Assembly (NCBI RefSeq): GCF_017837635.1
Contig: NZ_JAGJRS010000010.1
Coordinates: 124,715 to 188,714 of the forward strand
DNA length: 64,000 bases
Direction: 5' to 3'
DNA from: Frateuria flava
GTDB lineage: Bacteria > Pseudomonadota > Gammaproteobacteria > Xanthomonadales > Rhodanobacteraceae
Under the pieces are notes generated by a model. That model did no database searches and was not told the origin of the DNA. It saw only the letters and a program-made list of their open reading frames with translations. This document shows, piece after piece, positions 52,893-60,707 of the stretch. The translations under genes and the position numbers were made by a program. Numbering within the stretch: the stretch's first letter is position 1; every line of letters begins with the position of its first letter.

Positions 52893-53045
52893 ATGAACAC
52901 CAACGACACCTTCGCCTGCCATTGCGCCAACTGTGCCGGCGCCAGCTGCAGCTGCGGCTGCCAGGCCGCGCCGGCCAGCCCGACCGGTTGTGGCTGCGGC
53001 TGTGGCATCGGCCAGCCCTGCCGCTGCGGCGAGCCGAACGCCTGA
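52893..53045 (+). CDS. Cys-rich metallothionein-like peptide (50 aa)
   Basis: ATG at 52893 with GAGGA nine bases before it encodes 50 residues containing 11 Cys and one adjacent His: FACHCANC, SCSCGC, GCGCGCG and PCRCG. Most Cys are in CxC pairs, the usual spacing for metal thiolate clusters, so zinc, copper or cadmium binding is the likely role. It resembles bacterial metallothionein-like proteins in composition, not in an alignable family. It lies 47 bases before the HAD gene on the same strand, so they may be co-transcribed. Confidence 0.75.
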   Translation: MNTNDTFACHCANCAGASCSCGCQAAPASPTGCGCGCGIGQPCRCGEPNA

Positions 53046-53092
53046 CGCCCTACGGGCGGCGTGCCCCGCGCACGCCGCCCACGGATGCACCC

Positions 53093-53710
53093 ATGACTTA
53101 CGACCTGATCATCTTCGACCTCGACGGCACGCTGGCTGATTCTTTTCCGTTCTTCGTGAGCGTCCACAACCAGCTGGCCGATCGCCATGGCTTCCGTCGC
53201 ATCCAGCCGGCGGAGATCGGGCCACTGCGAACGCTTGGCGCGCGCGAGGTCATGCGTCACGTGGGCCTGCCGCGCTGGAAGCTTCCGCTGGTGGCGCGCA
53301 GCTTCGTGCAACTGATGCGCGAGGCGGACGTGCGCCTGTTCGATGGCGTGGGCGATGCGCTGGATACCCTGCATCGGCGTGGCGCAGCCCTCGCGCTGGT
53401 TACGTCCAACGCCAGCGACAACTGCCGCCGGATTCTCGGTGACGCTCACTGGCGACGGTTGGCGCACGCCGAATGCGGCGCCTCGATCTTCGGCAAGCGC
53501 CGGCGCATCGCGCGCGTCCTCGGAAAGACCGGCATCCCGCCGGGGCGCGCGATCTATGTGGGCGACCAGATCACCGATGCCGAGGCGGCGCGTGCCGCCG
53601 GCGTGGCCTTCGGCGCCGTCGCCTGGGGCTACGGCACGCCGCAGTCCCTGCAACACCTGCGCCCCGACCATCTGTTCCACCACGTCGACGAGCTGGCCAT
53701 GCTGGCGTAG
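53093..53710 (+). CDS. HAD-superfamily hydrolase
   Basis: This 205-residue HAD phosphatase has motif I FDLDGTLADS (nucleophile Asp), motif II VTSNAS, motif III Lys (FGKRRR) and motif IV GDQITDAEAARAAG, with a helical cap. The pattern is that of the Gph/phosphoglycolate-phosphatase-like group. The substrate is unknown. It follows the Cys-rich peptide on the same strand. Confidence 0.88.
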   Translation: MTYDLIIFDLDGTLADSFPFFVSVHNQLADRHGFRRIQPAEIGPLRTLGAREVMRHVGLPRWKLPLVARSFVQLMREADVRLFDGVGDALDTLHRRGAALALVTSNASDNCRRILGDAHWRRLAHAECGASIFGKRRRIARVLGKTGIPPGRAIYVGDQITDAEAARAAGVAFGAVAWGYGTPQSLQHLRPDHLFHHVDELAMLA

Positions 53711-54027
53711 CCCTGCGTGAGCGCGCTTGGGCGATCCAGGTGCGGCTCGACGGACGGACGTTCGCAGCCCGTTGCAACGACTGCGCCGTCAAGCTGACGG
53801 AGGCGCACGCCTCCCCACCCGCATCGAAGCCGGCGTGGCCGGCTTCCGCGCCCGGACGTGGCGGTGCGGTTCCTTTCGCGCCCATGCCTTGCCGGCCGCA
53901 AGACCCTGTACGCCGACGCGCGCCACCTGTTGAAACATGAGCGACCGAAACCGGACCCCGCTTGCAGGGGAAGGCTTCCAGAGCGCGCCGTGGGATTTCC
54001 GTTCCAGCCACGCCGACCCGCACAACC

Positions 54028-54061
54028 GAATCCTTCCCCCGCCAAAGCGGGGGAAGGATTC
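54028..54061. terminator. Perfect 15-bp stem hairpin (family-B type), bidirectional
   Basis: GAATCCTTCCCCCGC and GCGGGGGAAGGATTC pair around CAAA. It lies between the convergent HAD and FAD-oxidoreductase genes. The rest of 53711-54107 shows no gene. Confidence 0.7.
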
Positions 54062-54107
54062 ACTGGTCAGTGGACGGTTGGCGAGTCCGTGAGGGCGATG
54101 ACTCACC

Positions 54108-55523
54108 CTACGGTGCGAGCGCCGGACGCACCGCCATGGCGCTTTCCCCCCGCGGTACCTGCGCATCCGCCGCCGCCAGCCGGCGGGCCAGTTGCTGCGC
54201 GGCCACGCGGATCTCGGCCATCGCGCTGCACTCCCACAGGTTGCCGCGCAGCAACGCGCCGATCGCGTACAACCCGACCTGCAACTCGCCGCGGGCGTTG
54301 AGCAATTGGCCGTCCGGGTGCGCGGCCACGCCCAGCTGCAGCGGGTCGGGTGTCGCCAGCCCGTCGCGCAGCAGCCGCGAAAGCAGCGTGTGCTCGGTGA
54401 ACGCGACGGCGGTGTCCAGCCCGGTGGCCTGGATCACCAGGTCCGCACCAAGCGTGTCCAGCTGTTGCGTGGCGCGGTGGCGCACGCGGACCTGCAGCGG
54501 CCCGTGCCCGTCGACGCCGAGCACGCGCGCCGCGTGTACCTGCAGGCGTCCGTGTTCCAGCATCGCGTCCAGTGCCCGGGCCGAGGCCGGCGCCACGCGA
54601 TGGCGCGCCGCTTCCCACAGCCAGCGCAGGTGGCGCAGGAACTGCCGCCGTTGCTTCGCATTCAGCCGTCGCCAGAGCCGCGCGTTGATCGGACGCATGC
54701 CGTCGAGCAGGCTGCGCCAGTCCGTCTGTGGCGCCGCTTCGATGGCGGCGTGCACGCGCCGGAGCATGGCGAGCGGGCTTCCGCAGGCAAGCAAGGCGCT
54801 ATTGAGCGCAGACTGCCGCGCGTACGGCGCCGACGGCAACGCGGTGTGCTCGAACGGAAATCGCCCGTGGCGCGACAGCGCCACCAGTTCCGCGGACGGC
54901 CAGCGTTCGGCGGCCGAGAGCAGCGTATCGACGGCGGTCAGGCCAGTGCCGATCACCAGCACGCGGCGCGGTGCCGGTTCCTGTCTGGCGATACGCCACG
55001 GATCAAGCACGTAGGCGCCGCTCTGCAGCGCCTCGCGCGACACCGCCTTCAGCGGCCGAGGCGCCAACGCACCCAGCGCCAGCACGACCGCGTCGGCCTT
55101 GATCAGCACGCCGCTGGCCAGGCGCACCGCGTAGCCACCGTCGCACAGCGGCTCGATCCGGACCGCGTCCTCGGGGTGGATCTGGACGGGCCGCCCCTGC
55201 TGCAGCGCCAGGTCCGCGCAGGCCCGCACCTGCGCCTCGATGAAATCGCCGAACAGGCCGCGCGGCAGGAAGTCGTCGGCTCCCACGCCATCGACCTGCC
55301 GCCTGGCGAACTGCAGGAACTCGCCCTCGCCGCCGGCGAACAGGCCTATCGCGTGCGCACGCACGTTGAGCAGGTGCCGGTCGCTGCCGGCGGCATAGGC
55401 CACGCCACGGCCGGCCGCCGGGCGGTCCCCGGTGATCCAGTGCACGCGCGTGCCGTGCCGCAGCAGTTCGCCGAAAAGCGAAGCGCCCGCAGCGCCTCCG
55501 CCAATGATCGCAATGTCAGCCAT
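54108..55523 (-). CDS. FAD/NAD(P)-binding oxidoreductase
   Basis: This 471-residue flavoprotein from ATG 55523 has an N-terminal FAD-binding GGGAAGASLFGELL motif and a second dinucleotide motif VLVIGTGLTAVDTLLSA near residue 195. It belongs to the FAD-NAD(P)-binding family (PF13454-like) that includes YdhS-type and hydroxylase-like enzymes. The substrate is not predictable. It is a single gene, flanked by a terminator-like hairpin downstream and a 620-base gene-poor stretch upstream. Confidence 0.82.
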   Translation of the reverse strand: MADIAIIGGGAAGASLFGELLRHGTRVHWITGDRPAAGRGVAYAAGSDRHLLNVRAHAIGLFAGGEGEFLQFARRQVDGVGADDFLPRGLFGDFIEAQVRACADLALQQGRPVQIHPEDAVRIEPLCDGGYAVRLASGVLIKADAVVLALGALAPRPLKAVSREALQSGAYVLDPWRIARQEPAPRRVLVIGTGLTAVDTLLSAAERWPSAELVALSRHGRFPFEHTALPSAPYARQSALNSALLACGSPLAMLRRVHAAIEAAPQTDWRSLLDGMRPINARLWRRLNAKQRRQFLRHLRWLWEAARHRVAPASARALDAMLEHGRLQVHAARVLGVDGHGPLQVRVRHRATQQLDTLGADLVIQATGLDTAVAFTEHTLLSRLLRDGLATPDPLQLGVAAHPDGQLLNARGELQVGLYAIGALLRGNLWECSAMAEIRVAAQQLARRLAAADAQVPRGESAMAVRPALAP

Positions 55524-56146
55524 ACGCACTCCTGTCGGGGACGAACCGGCAGCGCCCTGCCTTGGGGCAGGACGGGAAGGGTGGGGGAATCGGAAAAGAC
55601 GGCCCGACCTGGCAGTCAGGCGCGGCGGGCGGGGCGCTCCGCAAAGGCCGTGCGATACGTGGTCTGCATGTGGCTCACCTGGGGCCGGTTGGTTGGCAGC
55701 CACTCGAACACAGCATCCGTTAAGGAACGGCTAGGACCCCGCAAGGATCGGGTTTGCCACGGCAAGCACGAAACATAGACGCAAAACGCGACCGCCCCGC
55801 GGGGGAGGTTTCAGCCCACCGTGGCGTGCGGCAATGCGAATAACCGCCGGTATCGCCTCCATGGACGAAGCAGCGCTTCTATCGGCATGCGCCCGGCTGC
55901 GCGAGCTGATCGGCGAGTTTTTCCTAGGACGACTGCTGCCGGCGGTGTGCCGCCCACTGCGCCAGGCAGAAGCGGACATTGCCATCATCGGTGCGTTGCG
56001 TCTGCTACCGGCCAGCAACGGACATCGGACACCCAGGTTTCAGCCGCTGGCTCGTGGAGATCCGGTCGCCGTTTGGCAACATGCGAAGGGGCGAGGTGCC
56101 AATCGCTGCCCCATGGCGATAGGCGCCGACCGCTTTGTTGCATCCG
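55524..56146. other. Gene-poor region
   Basis: No supported gene. A GGTTTCAGCCCACC repeat piece (about 55808-55822) lies next to a GGCGGGGCG-rich stretch. A + strand frame from 55834 starts plausibly (MRITAGIASMDEAALL) but degenerates into the antisense of the SDR gene, so it may be a gene remnant. Confidence 0.4.
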
Positions 56147-56902
56147 TCAGCGCGCCGTCATCCCACCGTCGACACGGTAGTTCGCGCCGGTCAGGAACTT
56201 GCCGCGATCGGACACGAGCAGCGCAACGACCTCGGCGACGTCCTCGGTGGCGCCGATCCGGCCCAGCGGCAAAAGCTGGAGCCAGGCATCCGTGGAAAAA
56301 CCCGGTGTCGTCCGGGCGAATTCGTCGGAGCCCGGCGTCGCGATGACGCCGGGCGACACGACGTTGACGCGGATGCCCGGCGCCAGTTCCAGCGCAAGCG
56401 TACGCGAGTAGTACTCGAGCGCCGCCTTGGCCGCGCCGTAGTGCACGAAGGGCCCAAACGGCATCGACGCCGCCGCCGAGGAGATGTTCACGACGGCCGC
56501 CGCCTTGGACTCCCGCAGCGCCGGGAGCAAGGCATTGGTGAGGCGGATCGCCGCCTGCAGGTTGAGCGTGAAGCTGTCGTCCCACGCCTCGTCGGGGATC
56601 GTCCACGAGCCTTCCAGGAACGCACGCGCACCGCCGGCGTTGTTCACCAGGATATCGAGGCCGCCGAGCGCTGCCAGGGCCTCCTTCGCGATGGCCTGCA
56701 CGCCTGCGCTGGTGGAGACGTCGCCGGATACAAACGTGGCGCCCGCGGGCATGTCCTTGTCCGCCTTGCGTGCGACGACCACGACCTTGGCGTCGGCATC
56801 GAGCAGGCGCTGGGCGACCGCTGCGCCGATGCCGCGCGTGCCGCCGGTGACGAGCGCACGGTGGCCGCTGAGTTCTTTCGGGAAATTGGATGGGTTGGAC
56901 AT
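56147..56902 (-). CDS. SDR family oxidoreductase
   Basis: This 251-residue short-chain dehydrogenase from ATG 56902 has cofactor motif TGGTRGIGAAVA, NNAGGA and the catalytic Ser (NISSAAA) and YGAAKAA (Tyr-x3-Lys). C-terminal VDGGMTAR is typical. It probably uses NADP(H) to reduce or oxidise a small alcohol or ketone. It belongs to a run of minus-strand redox genes (56147-59087) facing a LysR regulator. Confidence 0.9.
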   Translation of the reverse strand: MSNPSNFPKELSGHRALVTGGTRGIGAAVAQRLLDADAKVVVVARKADKDMPAGATFVSGDVSTSAGVQAIAKEALAALGGLDILVNNAGGARAFLEGSWTIPDEAWDDSFTLNLQAAIRLTNALLPALRESKAAAVVNISSAAASMPFGPFVHYGAAKAALEYYSRTLALELAPGIRVNVVSPGVIATPGSDEFARTTPGFSTDAWLQLLPLGRIGATEDVAEVVALLVSDRGKFLTGANYRVDGGMTAR

Positions 56903-57025
56903 GATGGTTCCTGGATGGAGGATCAAACGTTTCCAAGGCCGTGATCGGGACGATCACGGGCGTTGGTGAGCGGCAATGCTTCCGCGCTTGCTGGACTGAT
57001 CGCCTGGCAGGCGATCACTCGTTGG

Positions 57026-57658
57026 CTACGGCTTCACGAACCGATAGGCGAAGCGATCGGTCCGGCCCTTGATCGAAGGGTGGAAGACCTTGCTGGGGTG
57101 CGGATCGCCGTGGTTCGCCAGCAGGCTGCTTTCGGCGTCCAGCACGAAGCCGGCGGCTTCCACTTCTTCGCGAACGACGGCCGGATCGATCCGGTGCAGC
57201 GATCCGGCGCTACGCGTGCCCGTTCCCGCGGCGGCGGCGTGGTCGACGATGACGTAGAAGCCACCGCGCCGGAGCCATCCATGGACGCCCCGATTGAAGT
57301 CGGCCGGGGTGGCGCCCCTGGCCTGCAGGAGCGCGGTGTGGAGGTCGTGATAGAACAGGTGCAGCCACACGACGTCCGCGGTGGGCGCGCTCCGTGGCAA
57401 CGCCATGAGGTCCGCCGAGACGGCCAGGACGTTCTCCCGTCCCGGCTTCTTCGCCAGCGCGCGACTGCGGCCGACCGGATCGTTATCCAGATGAGCGACC
57501 TCGGCCGGCACGAAACTGCAGACGCGCCCGTCAGGTCCGACGACGTCAGAAAAGAGTCCTGTCCAGTGCCCGTCGCCCGGATAGACGTCGATCACGGTGA
57601 AGCCGGTCTCGGCTCGCGCGAAGCGCATCAACGCCGATTGTGCTGACTGTGGGTACAT
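57026..57658 (-). CDS. Class I SAM-dependent methyltransferase-like protein
   Basis: This 210-residue protein resembles the predicted methyltransferase COG4798 group: TVIDVYPGDGHWTGLFSDVVGPDGRV carries the glycine-rich SAM loop, and DVVWLHLFYHDLH and FYVIVDHAAAAGTG are characteristic later motifs. Many relatives carry an N-terminal signal peptide that this one lacks. The substrate is unknown. It lies between the two SDR genes on the same strand. Confidence 0.8.
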   Translation of the reverse strand: MYPQSAQSALMRFARAETGFTVIDVYPGDGHWTGLFSDVVGPDGRVCSFVPAEVAHLDNDPVGRSRALAKKPGRENVLAVSADLMALPRSAPTADVVWLHLFYHDLHTALLQARGATPADFNRGVHGWLRRGGFYVIVDHAAAAGTGTRSAGSLHRIDPAVVREEVEAAGFVLDAESSLLANHGDPHPSKVFHPSIKGRTDRFAYRFVKP

Positions 57659-57711
57659 GGTGGCCTCCGAAGCGGCGTGGGGTAGGAAGCAGGCGGTCGG
57701 GCGGGGCAGGC

Positions 57712-58446
57712 CTAAAGCTGAGCCAGTCCGCCGTCGACGGCGAGCTCGCTGGCGGTCATGAAGCTGCTGTCCGGCGAGGCGAGGAAGGCTGCCGCCGCGC
57801 CGATCTCCGCCGGCTCGGCCATGCGCTGGAGCGGATTCATCGAGGCGAAGACCTTCATGCCATCCTCGCCGATCGCTGCCTTTGCCAGTTCGGTCGCGGT
57901 CGGCCCGGGCGACAGCACGTTGACCCGGATGCCGGTGCCCTTGAGGTCCTCCGCCCAGGTCCGGGCGAGGTTGCGCACGGCCGCCTTGCTCGCGCTGTAG
58001 GCGCCGAAAGCCGGGGCGCCCGTGGTGCCGGCGCTCGATCCGGTCAGGATGATCGAGCCGCCCGGACCCATCAGCGGCAGTGCTTGCTGGACCGTGAAGA
58101 TCGTGCCCTTCACGTTGGTGTCGAAGGTCTCGTCGATGTGCTCGGCGGTGATCTTGCCGAGCGGTAGCAGGCTTCCCGTCCCGGCATTGGCGAACACGAT
58201 GTCGAGGGTGCCGCGCTCGGCCTTGACCGCCGCGTAGAGCCGGTCGAGATCGGCCGGGTCGGAGACCGAGCCCTGCACCGCGCGGGCGTTCGGCCCGAGG
58301 TCGGCGACCGCGGCGTCGAGCGCTGCCTGCCGGCGACCGAAGATGAAAACGAAGGCGCCTTCCTCGATGAAGCGCTTTGCCGCGGCGCGGCCGATGCCGG
58401 TCGCGCCGCCGGTGATCACTGCGGTCTTTCCGTTGAGTCGGGTCAT
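57712..58446 (-). CDS. SDR family oxidoreductase, second copy
   Basis: This 244-residue SDR from ATG 58446 has TGGATGIGRAAA, NAG, ILTGSSAG and catalytic YSASKAA. The family's conserved C-terminal SELAVDGGLAQL is complete. It is different from the neighbouring SDR and more like the glucose/ribitol-type group. A longer frame upstream to 58761 is a shadow of the next gene. It probably forms an operon with the NADPH-reductase-like gene 38 bases upstream. Confidence 0.9.
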   Translation of the reverse strand: MTRLNGKTAVITGGATGIGRAAAKRFIEEGAFVFIFGRRQAALDAAVADLGPNARAVQGSVSDPADLDRLYAAVKAERGTLDIVFANAGTGSLLPLGKITAEHIDETFDTNVKGTIFTVQQALPLMGPGGSIILTGSSAGTTGAPAFGAYSASKAAVRNLARTWAEDLKGTGIRVNVLSPGPTATELAKAAIGEDGMKVFASMNPLQRMAEPAEIGAAAAFLASPDSSFMTASELAVDGGLAQL

Positions 58447-58484
58447 GTCATGGGGGCCTTGGTGGGGATGGCGTCGATGGGTGA

Positions 58485-59087
58485 TCAAGCGGCGGCGGTG
58501 GCCGTGCGCTCGGGATCGTTCTTGAACAGGTCCTGGAAGATCAGCGGCGCCCAGCTCCTGTCGAGCACCTGCACCAGCGCGCCGCCTTCGGCGAGCTTGC
58601 CGAGGTTCACGGGGGCGAAACCCAGGTGACTGGCAAGGTCCGCCACCTGCGCGGTGGCCGCTTCGTCGTCGCTCGACAGGAACACGACGCGGCGGGTGCC
58701 GTTGGCGCTCGGATCGGCGGCCAGCGTCCTCGCAGGCAGGTGATTGAAGCCCTTCACCCATCGGGCACCGGGGAAGGCCTTGGCGACATCGGCCGAGGAC
58801 AGCCCCTCGAAACCGTTCATCGCGTCCACGACGGTCTTGCCCTTCCAGGTCGGCAGCAATCGGGCGACCTCGCGATGCCCTTCGAAAAGCACGGCGAGGA
58901 AAATCACGTCAGCTTTGAGCGCTTCCTGCAGTGTCCTGGGCACGATCGTGGGTCCGATCGCCTGCGCCTGTGGCAACAAGGCTTCGGGCGGCCGCCGGCT
59001 GGCGACCGTGACCTCGATGTTGTTGCGGGCGAAAGCGCGGGCGAGGGCTTGGCCTATGGCGCCGAAACCGATGATGGCGTAGCTCAT
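58485..59087 (-). CDS. NADPH-dependent F420-reductase-like (NAD(P)-binding) protein
   Basis: This 200-residue Rossmann protein opens MSYAIIGFGAIGQALARAFA (GxGxxG) and continues with TVASRRPPEAL. It matches the NADP oxidoreductase, coenzyme F420-dependent family (PF03807), whose bacterial members usually act on other substrates because the host lacks F420. GFNHLPARTL is the usual family motif. It is first of the minus-strand redox run and lies divergently from the LysR gene, the classic arrangement for a regulated enzyme. Confidence 0.85.
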   Translation of the reverse strand: MSYAIIGFGAIGQALARAFARNNIEVTVASRRPPEALLPQAQAIGPTIVPRTLQEALKADVIFLAVLFEGHREVARLLPTWKGKTVVDAMNGFEGLSSADVAKAFPGARWVKGFNHLPARTLAADPSANGTRRVVFLSSDDEAATAQVADLASHLGFAPVNLGKLAEGGALVQVLDRSWAPLIFQDLFKNDPERTATAAA

Positions 59088-59186
59088 GGGGTGGTCCTTT
59101 CTATGCGGGGGATGGGGCGGGCTGGCCCATGCGGGCCGGTCGCCTGATCAATCTGGGTCGCTTGACGCATCAACGCAATTGACGAA

Positions 59187-59205
59187 AGATCGATCAACTC
59201 GATCT
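59187..59205. promoter_or_regulatory. Putative LysR operator
   Basis: AGATCGA-TCAAC-TCGATCT is a perfect 7-5-7 inverted repeat in the divergent promoter region, 16 bases before the lysR-type start. The ATC-N9-GAT core fits the LysR box type. Confidence 0.55.
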
Positions 59206-59221
59206 ATTTTCTGTATACAAG

Positions 59222-60112
59222 GTGCTCGACAACGTCACCATCAACCAGCTGCGTGCGTTCGTCGCGGTGTGCGATCAGGGGAGCTTTTCGGGTGCGGCGC
59301 GGAAACTCGCACGTGCGCAGTCGGCCATCAGCCACGCGATCAAGGCACTGGAAAGCGCGTTCGACGTCGAGCTGTTCGAACGCAACACACGCAAGGCGCA
59401 GCTCACCGCGGCGGGGCGGAGCCTGCTGCCGGATGCACGGGCGGTGATCTCGCGTACGGAAGAAATGAAGAACCGGGCCGGCGCGATCGCCCAGGCCGGG
59501 GTGCCGCAGGTGTCGCTGGCGGTCGACGCCTACTTTCCGCGCGCCCACCTGATCGACTGCCTGCGCACGGTGCAGGACGAGTGCCCGACGGCCGCGATCA
59601 ACCTGCACATCACGACCATGCAGGGCGGCGAGAAGCTGGTGCTCGAAAAAGTGTGCGCCCTCGCCGTCACGATCGAGAACGTGCCGGAGGTGAATCCGGA
59701 TGCCATCGAACGCCACTGGTTGCGCGAGGCGGAGATGGTGACGGTATGCGCACCCTCCCATCCGCTCGCCTCGACACCGAAGCCGATCCCGGTGGACGAG
59801 TTCGGCCGTCATATCCAGGTGGTCGTGACGGACAATCAGCCCGGAGCCGAAAAGATCCAGCAGGGCGTCGCCGGGAAGCGCCAGTGGCTGGTCAACGATC
59901 TCGGCGCCAAACGTGATCTGCTCAAGGCCGGCCTGGGCTGGGGACACCTGCCACGCCACCTCGTCAGCGAGGACTTGGCATGCGCACAGTTGGTCGAACT
60001 GGAGCGCCGTGCCTGGCACATCCGCTCTCTCACGTTCGTGATCTCGCAGCGGCGGGGCCACGATCTCTCACCATGCGAGTCGAGGCTGGTGGAGCTCCTT
60101 GGAAAACCCTAG
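59222..60112 (+). CDS. LysR family transcriptional regulator
   Basis: This 296-residue LTTR (GTG at 59222) has an N-terminal winged HTH (INQLRAFVAVCDQGSFSGAARKL...) and a LysR substrate-binding domain that resembles the family's two-lobe effector fold. It is divergent from the redox cluster, with an inverted-repeat operator in between, so it probably activates or represses that cluster in response to one of its substrates. The effector is unknown. Confidence 0.92.
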   Translation: MLDNVTINQLRAFVAVCDQGSFSGAARKLARAQSAISHAIKALESAFDVELFERNTRKAQLTAAGRSLLPDARAVISRTEEMKNRAGAIAQAGVPQVSLAVDAYFPRAHLIDCLRTVQDECPTAAINLHITTMQGGEKLVLEKVCALAVTIENVPEVNPDAIERHWLREAEMVTVCAPSHPLASTPKPIPVDEFGRHIQVVVTDNQPGAEKIQQGVAGKRQWLVNDLGAKRDLLKAGLGWGHLPRHLVSEDLACAQLVELERRAWHIRSLTFVISQRRGHDLSPCESRLVELLGKP

Positions 60113-60239
60113 CTTCATGCAGATGATCTCTGCTGTCTGCCTGGGCTGGCGCAAATGGATGGACGCCCGCAAAGCGACGTCTCGTAGGGAGCGTCCCCCA
60201 ATGCCCGCTTCGGGTCGGAGGCCGAGAACTCCTTGACGC

Positions 60240-60521
60240 CTAGAAAGCAATCCAGAGGTACCAGGTTGCCTGCGTGACGCCCAGCAGTAGCGCGACGATG
60301 GAGCGCGTTTTTGACCCGGCGTAGGCATAGCCTGCCAGCGCGGCCCCACTCACGAGGAAAAGTTGGGACCCGGTCGCCCAAAGCGCTTGTATCCGCGGAT
60401 CATGCATCGGTTGCGGTCCGGGGCCGTGCTCCCATGCCGTTGCACTCATCGCCGCGATGAGTGCAACGGTCGACAACACCATAAACGCCAACGCCAAGTT
60501 GGCAGCCAAGCTCTTGTTCAT
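60240..60521 (-). CDS. Small hydrophobic membrane protein (93 aa)
   Basis: This 93-residue protein starts at ATG 60521, MNKSLAANLALAFMVLSTVAL. It has hydrophobic segments near residues 8-28, 50-67 and 74-92, likely three TM helices. No family recognised. It stands alone between the LysR gene and the defence-type genes; its GC is lower than that of the core genes. It may be part of the accessory region that begins here. Confidence 0.5.
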   Translation of the reverse strand: MNKSLAANLALAFMVLSTVALIAAMSATAWEHGPGPQPMHDPRIQALWATGSQLFLVSGAALAGYAYAGSKTRSIVALLLGVTQATWYLWIAF

Positions 60522-60707
60522 GTGGTTCCCACTGGAAAGGCCAAGTGCAGGCTAGCCCGTGAGGCCTCTCATAACCCTCAAGTCTGCTCTCGGCCAGAAG
60601 CGGCCATTCGTCTGTCTACGACACAAGGTTTTAGCCACAAAGCCACGGTAGTGACCACGTGGAAGCGCGCGAGCCGGGCGGCGCCACTGAACGGCTCTGG
60701 AGCCGCC

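Noticed and set aside
55834..56346. 170-residue + strand frame
   Set aside because: Only the first about 75 residues look protein-like; the rest is antisense to the SDR gene and no family was recognised.
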